Shown here: one piece after another, positions 1-5,694 of the stretch
How the letters are laid out: each line of letters starts with the position of its first letter
Numbering within the stretch: position 1 is the stretch's first letter
Origin: G039029935 sp039029935
GTDB taxonomy: Bacteria > Chloroflexota > Anaerolineae > Caldilineales > Caldilineaceae
Length of the DNA stretch: 7,626 bases
NCBI GenBank assembly: GCA_039029935.1
Contig: JBCCFC010000654.1
Span: 1-7,626 of the forward strand
Direction of reading: 5' to 3'
Translations under genes and position numbers: made by a program
Notes under the pieces: generated by a model
The model's database searches: none
Told to the model about the DNA's origin: nothing
Seen by the model: the letters and a program-made list of their open reading frames with translations, nothing else

Positions 1-482
1 TCACCTCTTTGAATCTCGACAAAAACAAGGTCCATCTCTTAATCGACTTCTATCATGCGGTTGAGCATCTCAATCGGGTTGCCTCTCTCTGTAAGGGTTG
101 GTCTTCCAGACAACGCAAACAATGGGTCAAGAAGAACACTCAGCTTCTTAAAAATGGCGACATTGAGACTGTTATCGCAAACATTTCCGTGCTTTGTCGA
201 GGACGAAACAGCCGTGCTATCCGCACTCAACTCAACTATTTCACCACCCATCAGGAACACATGAAGTATTCCCTTGTTTCCTCTTTAGGACTCCCCATTG
301 GCAGTGGTGCTATTGAAAGCACCATTCGCCGTGTCGTTAATTTACGGCTCAAAGGTAGCTCTCTTTTTTGGTCTAAGCAGAGTGCCGAATCTATGCTTTT
401 CCTCAGAGCCTTTTCCAAATCGGGGCGTTGGTCTCTCTTCAAATCTCTTACTTTTTCTCCCGCCTTTACCCTCTCCTTTTAG
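1..482 (+). CDS. ISKra4-family transposase, C-terminal part (5' end outside window)
   Basis: The reading frame is open from the left edge (first full codon at 3) to a TAG at 480-482, giving about 159 residues. The apparent start at 9 is a TTG inside the frame, so the true start lies outside the window. Seen in the sequence (residues counted from that TTG): a DFYHAVEHL motif at 13-21 and GSGAIES near 98-104 followed by RRVVNLRLKG and a W-containing segment, ending in a short basic and aromatic tail. These are the hallmarks of the C-terminal half of ISKra4-type DDE transposases, where the DFYH segment and the Glu of the G-x-IES motif belong to the catalytic region. The gene would encode the enzyme that cuts and joins IS ends. 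The intact N-terminal catalytic part cannot be judged, so whether the copy is active is unknown. The family call is confident; the subgroup (ISMich2-like) is only a guess. Confidence 0.82.
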   Translation, partial: TSLNLDKNKVHLLIDFYHAVEHLNRVASLCKGWSSRQRKQWVKKNTQLLKNGDIETVIANISVLCRGRNSRAIRTQLNYFTTHQEHMKYSLVSSLGLPIGSGAIESTIRRVVNLRLKGSSLFWSKQSAESMLFLRAFSKSGRWSLFKSLTFSPAFTLSF

Positions 483-602
483 CCGCTTTTCCCTGAATGC
501 GCCCGTTGGTCTGTTTATGACACAGTATCAGGGCACAGATGAGCCGGACAGGACGTTCCGCAGTATGGCGTATCAGGCGGTTGTCTAGTTTATTCCTTAA
601 AC
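483..602. other. Intergenic DNA after the transposase, probable IS right end
   Basis: No convincing gene. The stretch is GC-richer than the DNA that follows and probably holds the right end of the ISKra4-type element, but the left end lies outside the window, so the terminal repeat cannot be matched. It ends in a small inverted repeat, CTAGTTT (585-591) and AAACTAG (599-605) with a 7-nt spacer, which overlaps the start of the next element. Confidence 0.4.
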
Positions 603-603
603 T

Positions 604-610
604 AGTACAT
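604..610. repeat. Left copy of 7-bp target-site duplication AGTACAT
   Basis: AGTACAT lies immediately before the left end of the 101-bp element (first base 611) and recurs immediately after its right end at 712-718. An exact 7-bp direct repeat touching both ends is the footprint of a transposition event. The duplicated bases belong to the terminal repeat of the outer element. Confidence 0.7.
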
Positions 611-711
611 GACTCTGCTGAAAAAAGGTCAAAATAGCCCAAAAGTCCGACTTCTCACCAGTGGTAGAAATCAACAAATTCTACAGAAGTCGGACTTTTT
701 TCAGCAGAGTC
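611..711. mobile_element. 101-bp MITE with 17-bp terminal inverted repeats
   Basis: Begins GACTCTGCTGAAAAAAG (611-627) and ends with its exact reverse complement (695-711). A second inverted pair lies inside: AAAAGTCCGACTTCT (641-655) pairs with AGAAGTCGGACTTTT (685-699), overlapping the right terminal repeat, and GTAGAA (664-669) pairs with TTCTAC (679-684). The whole element can fold into one long hairpin; the left arm has an extra ~18 nt that the right arm lacks. It is flanked by the direct repeat AGTACAT and has no open reading frame of note, so it is a non-autonomous element. The parent IS family is not identifiable from the window. Confidence 0.75.
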
Positions 712-718
712 AGTACAT
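712..718. repeat. Right copy of 7-bp target-site duplication AGTACAT
   Basis: Matches 604-610 exactly and directly follows the right end of the 101-bp element. It continues into TTGTAAACTAA, the rest of the outer element's terminal repeat, which shows that the outer element was there first. Confidence 0.7.
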
Positions 719-744
719 TGTAAACTAAATAATTGAGTGTTTTG

Positions 745-809
745 GTCATTCCTGCGAAGGCAGGAATCCATGCTTGACCGGACTGGATTCCTGCCTTCGC
801 AGGAATGAC
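745..809. repeat. Perfect 26-bp inverted repeat of dRS3-like type
   Basis: GTCATTCCTGCGAAGGCAGG continues to 770 and is repeated in perfect reverse complement at 784-809, with a 13-nt spacer. Each arm is itself palindromic: ATTCCTGC-GAAG-GCAGGAAT, so the DNA can form one long stem or two small hairpins. Repeats with this pattern, ATTCC-N-GGAAT, are known as dispersed repeats in many proteobacteria (dRS3 in Neisseria is the named example). Here it is the core of the outer MITE. Transcribed RNA would form a very stable hairpin, but no T-run follows directly on the plus strand. Confidence 0.8.
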
Positions 810-841
810 AAGACTAAAAAAACTTAGTTGACAAGGTACTA

Positions 842-943
842 GACACTGTTGAAAAAAGTCTGACTTCTGCCCAATTTATGGATAGCCGCCACAGGCAAGA
901 AGTCAGACTTTTGCAGCAGTTTGACCTTTTTTTCAGCAAATTC
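842..943. mobile_element. Diverged, inverted relative of the 101-bp MITE
   Basis: Starts GACACTGTTGAAAAAAG. Read in reverse complement from 943 it gives GAATTTGCTGAAAAAAAGG, then TCAAA, an AAAAGTCTGACTTCT block and a CC-GTGG core, following the order of the element at 611-711 along its whole length (102 versus 101 bp). It is therefore the same family in opposite orientation. The ends have drifted (GACAC versus GAATT) and no target duplication is visible: the flanking heptamers are GGTACTA and ATCGTAC. This is an older copy, abutting the right end of the TA-flanked element. Confidence 0.65.
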
Positions 944-1131
944 ATCGTACATTTTCAAAAATTTCTTGAATTCTGAGAAATGAAACGAACTGTAACATTG
1001 CAGATCGGATTCTACCCAGTCTGTTTAAGTTTGCAGTGCTACAAATCTAAGTGCTACATATAGAACGAATGAGAATATACACGCTGTTTATGAAACCACG
1101 TGTATATATTTGTAATATTATGCGCTGTATA

Positions 1132-1160
1132 TTGACTATTCCTTACTGATTTTATAAAAT
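1132..1160 (+). promoter_or_regulatory. Sigma70-type promoter candidate for the calpain-like gene
   Basis: TTGACT (1132-1137) is followed after 17 bp by TAAAAT (1155-1160), close to the TTGACA/TATAAT consensus and spacing. Transcription would begin near 1167, leaving a leader of about 60 nt before the start codon. The region is AT-rich, so chance matches are likely; the call rests on both boxes and the ideal spacing occurring in the right place. Confidence 0.45.
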
Positions 1161-1216
1161 GCTTAGGAAAGTTGTTAAACTTTTTGTTCAATATCTACAG
1201 AACATCAAAATCAGTG

Positions 1217-1223
1217 AGAGAGG
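1217..1223 (+). promoter_or_regulatory. Ribosome binding site of the calpain-like gene
   Basis: AGAGAGG lies 6 nt before the ATG at 1230. It supports this start codon, which is also the first ATG of the long frame. Confidence 0.65.
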
Positions 1224-1229
1224 CAATAT

Positions 1230-3227
1230 ATGGCAACAAACAACAGCTCAGGCCATAGTAAACCGCAACGTAAACAGTTTCACAGCAAGATTCACCGACA
1301 AACCAACTTAACCCAGCCAGAAACAGAGTCCCTTGAGGGCGAGTCGGGGTTGTCACGACAGCCAAGTGAGCTTCTTTCTCGACAGCCAAGTTCCCTGCTG
1401 CAACGCTCACATACGTCGCTTCTCACGCGCTCGCATCAACGAACCCAGTCAAATCAGACAACAGATTCGTCGTTGACTCATTCATCAACCAACAATTGGC
1501 ACAACAATACATCCGTATCAAAGGGTCAGGGCAATGTGAGGCCACCCCTATCACTGTTAAAAGTCCAGCGCACACGCGATGGCCGGGGGCATCCTTCTAC
1601 GAAACCGTGGCAAGGGTTGGTTCATAGAATGTCTATCAATGCGCAGCAGACCGCTCGCGCTCAGAGGCACTTGACCACGACCGCACCAAAAATTAATCGT
1701 CGCCATATACAAGATACGCAGACACAAAATACACAGACACAAAAATCATCAACACCCATCATTCAACTCGCTCGTGAGAAGGCAATTGTGAATAAGGCCG
1801 ACGCACCCAGCCAAGTGGTCACCCATAATTTTAGGTCAAATTTCGCGGGTGTTTTTGTTGGCAACGAAAAAGACAGACTGCCGGACAATACGAAAGTGGA
1901 CATAGACCCAGAGCTAACTGATGTCACAAGACAGTTTGTGAAAGTTTTCTACAAAGTCGTAGACCAGCGTACAAATGTCGAGTTGAACAGGGAAGGGTAT
2001 ATTTACAAAAAATATATCGTTCCCGCAAATCCAGATATTCTTATACCTCAAGACGTCCAAAATCAAAACTTAGACATTCGATACCAACTGCAAAACGATC
2101 CGCTATTTGCGGTGGCCCCAGCAGTTGCACATGTCAAACAGGGCGTATTGGGTGATTGCTATTTTCTTTCCGTGGTTGCAAGCATTGTGGACCACGACCC
2201 CCAACAGATTAAAGATATAATGACAGATCTAGGAAACCGTGTCAAAGTACGCTTTTATCAAAATGGTAACAAAAAATTTGTGTCGGTCAATAAGGAAGTC
2301 CCTGCATTTTTTAGCCCCAATACAAATGATCCTGTTTTTAATATACCTAATAATCTGGGCAGTGTTAGAGCGCCTTATGCAAGAGGATCGTTGTGGATCA
2401 AAATTTTGGAAAAAGCATATGTGCTTTTCAAGAAAACGACCTACGCAGGAATTGAGGGCGGGACAGGCGAAGAGGCACTTAAAGATTTATTAGATATGGA
2501 AGCCAGCACCGAAGACATTAGCTTCAACTCACCGAAACAACGTCTTTTGCCTTGGCCTGCCGGATATAGACCAACGGTCAATCAAAATTCGAGCATGCTT
2601 GACCGTAACAAAGCAAATATGTGGGATAAAGAAGTAAATGCAAAAACAGCGATGTTTAATACAATATTTGGTAACGATCAAAACAAAGTCAATCTCTGGC
2701 AAGCCTTTATTACGAGGGTAAAAATTAGCGGAAAAACACTAAACACGATTCAGGACTGTCTTGAAGACGAGCAGCTACCAGCAGCAATGATCCATGATAT
2801 GATGGCATATTTAGCCGATAAACGTCTCTATTCGGGATATATCGGTTCGGGTATCTATTCGGATAAGGACCTTGCTGTATTTAACCATATTAAAGACCTT
2901 CTCGGACGGCATGACCCTGCAATGGTCACGGGTGGAACATCAAAGGATTTTCAGGTTCAAGATGGTATTCATGGAGGGCATGCCTATACAATTTTTGCAA
3001 CAAGAACACTGGATGATGGCAAGAGGCAGATTCAGGTTCGTAACCCTTGGGGGCTTGCCGGGATGGCGTACATGGATGATCCAAATGCACCGCAGCGTGC
3101 TTACGGCAACAACCCAGAGCAAACGACACAACCAAGTGATGACAACGATGCCACCTTCTGGATTGATTTAACCCATTTTATAAGCACATTTAATAAGCTG
3201 TACCATGCACCGAAGTTAAATAATTAA
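1230..3227 (+). CDS. Calpain-like cysteine protease (peptidase family C2) with long disordered N-terminus
   Basis: A 665-residue protein predicted to cut other proteins with a papain-type Cys-His-Asn triad. Seen: Cys310 in GVLGDCYFLSVVASI, His584 in GGHAY and Asn605 in QVRNPWG, which match the three catalytic motifs of calpains (QGxLGDCWFL, KGHAY, RNPWG). SLWIKILEKAY (387-397) matches the conserved LEKAY segment, and ATFWIDLTHF (641-650) the end of the protease core. Residues 1-180 are rich in Ser, Thr, Gln, Asn and Arg, look disordered, and include an octapeptide repeat (41-72) and TQTQ repeats (163-171). Residues 205-265 could be a small SH3b-like beta domain (LPDNTKV, FVKV, EGYIYKKYI); this is inference. 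Cys-to-His spacing is 274 residues, against about 157 in animal calpains, owing to an insertion of roughly 110 residues after LEKAY-GG. No signal peptide, membrane helix, EF-hand or C2 domain is seen. The gene is alone, with its own promoter and a hairpin after it. The peptidase call is strong; the biological role is unknown. Confidence 0.88.
   Translation: MATNNSSGHSKPQRKQFHSKIHRQTNLTQPETESLEGESGLSRQPSELLSRQPSSLLQRSHTSLLTRSHQRTQSNQTTDSSLTHSSTNNWHNNTSVSKGQGNVRPPLSLLKVQRTRDGRGHPSTKPWQGLVHRMSINAQQTARAQRHLTTTAPKINRRHIQDTQTQNTQTQKSSTPIIQLAREKAIVNKADAPSQVVTHNFRSNFAGVFVGNEKDRLPDNTKVDIDPELTDVTRQFVKVFYKVVDQRTNVELNREGYIYKKYIVPANPDILIPQDVQNQNLDIRYQLQNDPLFAVAPAVAHVKQGVLGDCYFLSVVASIVDHDPQQIKDIMTDLGNRVKVRFYQNGNKKFVSVNKEVPAFFSPNTNDPVFNIPNNLGSVRAPYARGSLWIKILEKAYVLFKKTTYAGIEGGTGEEALKDLLDMEASTEDISFNSPKQRLLPWPAGYRPTVNQNSSMLDRNKANMWDKEVNAKTAMFNTIFGNDQNKVNLWQAFITRVKISGKTLNTIQDCLEDEQLPAAMIHDMMAYLADKRLYSGYIGSGIYSDKDLAVFNHIKDLLGRHDPAMVTGGTSKDFQVQDGIHGGHAYTIFATRTLDDGKRQIQVRNPWGLAGMAYMDDPNAPQRAYGNNPEQTTQPSDDNDATFWIDLTHFISTFNKLYHAPKLNN
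1350..1445 (+). repeat. Degenerate 24-bp tandem repeat encoding an octapeptide LxRxxxxL
   Basis: Four consecutive 24-bp units encode LSRQPSEL, LSRQPSSL, LQRSHTSL and LTRSHQRT (residues 41-72). The first two units are clearly duplicated at DNA level (both contain CGACAGCCAAGT); the last two resemble each other in the RSH core. The unit keeps Leu at position 1 and Arg at position 3 in all four, and Leu at position 8 in the first three. It lies in the disordered region before the protease. Possible roles are a linker, a binding motif array or an export/loading signal; none is shown. Confidence 0.6.
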
Positions 3228-3251
3228 AAATGGCGGTGGGGAGTATAACCC

Positions 3252-3292
3252 GACCTCCGGTAGGTGTCCAGGTTGGACACCTACCGGAGGTC
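3252..3292. terminator. Perfect 19-bp hairpin between convergent genes, likely bidirectional terminator
   Basis: GACCTCCGGTAGGTGTCCA (3252-3270) is followed by a GGT loop and its exact complement (3274-3292). The stem starts 25 bp after the stop of the calpain-like gene and ends 6 bp from the stop of the convergent hyuA-like gene, so it could end both transcripts. Neither strand has the T-run of a classic intrinsic terminator. It may instead be a dispersed palindrome that slows polymerase or protects mRNA ends; similar CC-x-GGTAGGT palindromes occur as multicopy repeats in some genomes. Confidence 0.6.
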
Positions 3293-3297
3293 TAACC

Positions 3298-5346
3298 CTA
3301 TCCACTAATTTTCCGAAGAATCAAATGCCCATATACATCAATGGTCACGTGTAGTCCTAATGGCACAAGCGTCGTTGATGTTGCTTCCTCAATGATGGCT
3401 GGCCCCGCAATCTCCATGTTTGAGACCAGCAACGCTCTGTCAAAAATCGGACAATCGACCGCCTCGGTACTGTCGCTAAACAGCACCCTACGCTGGCCCT
3501 TGGTAGCGGCTTCAACCGTGTGAGTCATGTCCGCCAACCGCGTCATCTCTGGCTTGGGTGTCTGTCCCCGCGCGGCCAAGCGCAACGCCACCATTTCGCC
3601 CGCATGGGTGGGCAGGGCATGGGCATAGGCGAGTTCGTGTTGCGCATCAAAGCGCGTTTTTAGGGATGCAAGGTCATCGTCCACAAAATCGCTCTCCTGC
3701 ACAGGCACACGCACCGTATGCATTTGCCCCGTGTAACGGCACTCAGCGATGCGCTCAAAATGAATCTGTGCATCGGTTACTTGGTTGGCGTTGAGCGTTG
3801 TCCTCGCTTCAGCTTCCATCTCGGCAAACTGTGCGGCCAGTTCGGTTGGTTTCAGCAATGCCATCGTCTGGACACCTGTGCGCACCAAGTCCTCGCGGAA
3901 ATCGGCGTTGAGTAGACCCCACGCCGAGAAGGTCGCTGGGTTGACGGGAATAATCGCCTGTGGCATCTCCAGCTCGGCCATGAGCGCGGCGGCAAAGAGC
4001 GCACCACCGCCGCCAAAACAGACCAGTCCAAATTCACGGGGGTCATGCCCGCGTTCAATCGTCACTTGACGGATCGCCAACACCATGTTCATGTTGGTCA
4101 GATGGATGATGCCCCGTGCGGCTTCCTGCAACGAGATTCCCAACGGTTGCGCCACCTTTTCGTCAATCGCCCGTTCCGCAGCCGTTCGATCCAGCACCAT
4201 ACGCTTGCCCAGATAATAGTTGGGGTCGAGATAGCCCAGCACCACCTGCGCATCTGTCACCGTCGGCTCATCGCCACCTAGCCCAAAGCAGGCTGGCCCT
4301 GGATGTGCCTGTGCGCTGCGTGGCCCAATTTGCAGACCACCGTCCTCATCGACCCACGCAATGCTGCCGCCACCCGCACCGACAGACACAATGTCGATGG
4401 TCGGTTGCAACACCGGACGACGGTTGAGTGCCGTGCGGCTCTGCTCCAGCGAGTTGCCATCCACGATTAGGGCCACGTCAAAGGTTGTACCACCGACATC
4501 CGCTGAGACAAGGTTGGGCTGTCCAATCGTTCTACCCAAGGTTGCCGCACCGATGACACCACCAGCAGGTCCCGATTGAATTGTGCGGATGGGTGCAGCT
4601 TGGGCAATTTTACTCGACGTTGTGCCGCCTGATGACTGCATTACTGTGAAACTGCCCTGATAGCCACGCTCTGCCAACCCTGCTTCCAGTGCTGACAGGT
4701 AGGCGGCCATCGGTGGCTGTGTGTAGGCATTGAGGACAGCCGTTGAGGTCCGCTCGTACTCCAACCACTCACGTACAATCGACGACGAGATAGTTACGCT
4801 GGTGTCGGGATAGACCTCCGCCACAATTTCGGCCATGCGCCGCTCGTGGGCATCGTTGACATAGGCATGAAGAAAACAGATGGCGATGGCCGCCACACCC
4901 TCTTCTTTAAGTGACAGCACAGCCGATCTCGCCGCATCCTCATTGAGCGGTTCTAGCACTTCACCGCGACTGCTCAAGCGCTCTGGCACTTCATAGCGCA
5001 GATAGCGGGGAACCAGTGGTGGTGGCTGTTTGTAGAACAGATCATAGACATCCACACGGTTGCCACGCCCCAACTCCAGCACATCGCGAAAGCCATGCGT
5101 GGTGATCAGGCCGATATGTGCGCCTGTCTCCTGCACAATGGTGTTGATGACCATCGTTGAGCCATGCACAATCGTCTCGATATCGTTTAGGTTGCTCCCT
5201 AGACGCTCTTGGCCTTCAAAGAATCGTTCTTCTAAGTGTCCAGAGGAAGGGACCTTTTCGATAATGATCGAGGCTGTTTCCTGATCAAACAGCACAAAAT
5301 CAACAAATGTGCCACCTACGTCAATGGCAAGACGGTTTTTAGTCAC
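3298..5346 (-). CDS. hyuA: Hydantoinase/oxoprolinase family protein, HyuA-type ATP-dependent subunit
   Basis: 682 residues, the usual full length for HyuA-type proteins. Members use ATP to activate a cyclic amide or a ketone (N-methylhydantoin, 5-oxoproline, acetone, acetophenone), normally together with a HyuB-type subunit. Seen: N-terminal DVGGTFVD (9-16) and a second DVGGTTFD (283-290), the two phosphate-binding motifs of the actin-like ATPase fold; HGST (61-64); SGPAGGV (258-264); GAGGGSIA (323-330); FGGGGA (444-449); and a C-terminal GPAIIEE-TST block (648-659). The start is GTG at 5346, preceded by GAGGT (5350-5354), and the first motif begins at residue 9 as expected for the family. 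No hyuB-like gene flanks it: the convergent calpain gene lies downstream and a membrane protein gene upstream. Codon use is markedly GC-richer than in the neighbours. The cytoplasmic location and family are secure; the substrate cannot be told. Confidence 0.9.
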   Translation of the reverse strand: MTKNRLAIDVGGTFVDFVLFDQETASIIIEKVPSSGHLEERFFEGQERLGSNLNDIETIVHGSTMVINTIVQETGAHIGLITTHGFRDVLELGRGNRVDVYDLFYKQPPPLVPRYLRYEVPERLSSRGEVLEPLNEDAARSAVLSLKEEGVAAIAICFLHAYVNDAHERRMAEIVAEVYPDTSVTISSSIVREWLEYERTSTAVLNAYTQPPMAAYLSALEAGLAERGYQGSFTVMQSSGGTTSSKIAQAAPIRTIQSGPAGGVIGAATLGRTIGQPNLVSADVGGTTFDVALIVDGNSLEQSRTALNRRPVLQPTIDIVSVGAGGGSIAWVDEDGGLQIGPRSAQAHPGPACFGLGGDEPTVTDAQVVLGYLDPNYYLGKRMVLDRTAAERAIDEKVAQPLGISLQEAARGIIHLTNMNMVLAIRQVTIERGHDPREFGLVCFGGGGALFAAALMAELEMPQAIIPVNPATFSAWGLLNADFREDLVRTGVQTMALLKPTELAAQFAEMEAEARTTLNANQVTDAQIHFERIAECRYTGQMHTVRVPVQESDFVDDDLASLKTRFDAQHELAYAHALPTHAGEMVALRLAARGQTPKPEMTRLADMTHTVEAATKGQRRVLFSDSTEAVDCPIFDRALLVSNMEIAGPAIIEEATSTTLVPLGLHVTIDVYGHLILRKISG

Positions 5347-5442
5347 TAGACCTCGTTTTTTAGATATGAATGGATAAAATGATGAAATTTACCAATACAA
5401 AACATGTATTAGACAATTCGCAACAAAAAATAGCGCACTGTC

Positions 5443-5476
5443 CCTATTTGCGTCTGATGACCTTGACACAAATAGG
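5443..5476 (-). promoter_or_regulatory. Inverted repeat upstream of the hyuA-like gene, possible operator
   Basis: CCTATTTG and CAAATAGG form an 8-bp inverted repeat with an 18-nt spacer; the similarity extends two bases further as G/C-variable ends (CCTATTTGCG versus CCTATTTGTG on the other strand). It lies about 100 bp upstream of the GTG start, where a regulator of hyuA could bind. It could equally be a chance or RNA-level hairpin. Confidence 0.3.
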
Positions 5477-5519
5477 AACGGTACACGATTCTTTGTACAG
5501 CTCTATTTGACTATTAGGA

Positions 5520-5570
5520 CGGTATTGCAGGTTGGCTACCTGCGTCACAGATAACCAATCTGTGATACTG
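5520..5570. repeat. Two adjacent hairpins closed by an outer stem (three-way junction)
   Basis: GCAGGT-TGGCT-ACCTGC (5527-5543) is followed one base later by TCACAGAT-AACCA-ATCTGTGA (5545-5565). An outer stem CGGTAT (5520-5525) with ATACTG (5565-5570) can close both, with one G-T pair and the 5545/5565 base pair opened. Both hairpins have 5-nt loops. The pattern suggests a small mobile palindrome or a structured leader or terminator; no T-run follows on either strand. Confidence 0.45.
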
Positions 5571-5694
5571 GTTTATACTTCCCGATGCGATAAAGAATGC
5601 CAAGAGTGTAATGGTCAGATAGAGATTAAACAAATTATATTCAAGGTGTTGTTGACCATTACAAAAAAATGCCAAAAGAGGATGTATTTGGGCA

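Larger units (their letters stand above)
603..841. mobile_element. Palindromic MITE with TA-flanked ends, interrupted by a second MITE
   Basis: Removing 611-711 and one copy of AGTACAT leaves a ~130-bp element whose ends are near-perfect inverted repeats. The left end reads CTAGTACATTGTAAACTAA (602-610 joined to 719-728); the right end, 824-842, read in reverse complement is CTAGTACCTTGTCAACTAA, so 17 of 19 positions match. Both ends have TA just outside the GTAC, at 603-604 and 840-841, the duplication expected of IS630/Tc1-mariner type elements; that assignment is inference. The interior is an almost continuous palindrome whose core is the hairpin at 745-809. No coding capacity, so it would depend on a transposase encoded elsewhere. 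Confidence 0.6.
944..1229 (+). other. AT-rich upstream region of the calpain-like gene
   Basis: No gene seen. The stretch holds a direct repeat AGTGCTACA (1035-1043 and 1050-1058, 15 bp apart start to start), an inverted repeat ATATACACG (1075-1083) / CGTGTATAT (1099-1107) with a 15-nt spacer, and a promoter-like sequence. The repeats lie 25-100 bp upstream of the predicted -35 box, a position suited to regulator binding, but no regulator can be named. Confidence 0.45.
5347..5694. other. Structured intergenic region upstream of the hyuA-like gene
   Basis: 348 bp without a convincing gene. From left to right it holds the ribosome binding site of the hyuA-like gene (GAGGT, 5350-5354), an inverted repeat CCTATTTG (5443-5450) / CAAATAGG (5469-5476), a compact two-hairpin structure (5520-5570), and a 10-bp inverted repeat GTAATGGTCA (5608-5617) / TGACCATTAC (5653-5662). 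Outside that last pair lie similar sequences AATGCCAAGAG (5596-5606) and AATGCCAAAAGAG (5668-5680). No clear promoter for hyuA could be picked out. Confidence 0.5.

Noticed and set aside
298..588. 96-codon plus-strand frame overlapping the transposase gene
   Set aside because: Most of it is a shadow of the transposase in another frame; the unique tail (483-588) is too short to support a gene.
745..809. Repeat-spacer-repeat look suggestive of a mini CRISPR array
   Set aside because: The two copies are inverted, not direct, the spacer is only 13 nt and no cas gene is present.
842..943. Target-site duplication around the third MITE
   Set aside because: Flanking heptamers GGTACTA and ATCGTAC share only GTAC-like bases; no true duplication is visible.
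483..1229. Small non-coding RNA or tRNA in the long gene-poor stretch
   Set aside because: The structure present is explained by MITE inverted repeats; no tRNA-like T-arm or anticodon arrangement was found.
1230..3227. Assignment of the calpain to an extracellular contractile injection system
   Set aside because: Architecture is suggestive, but no sheath, tube, baseplate or DUF4157-type leader is visible in the window; kept only as a hypothesis.
3785..4460. Several plus- and minus-strand frames of 60-103 codons inside the hyuA-like gene
   Set aside because: They are by-products of GC-rich codon use in hyuA; hyuA itself has family motifs throughout.
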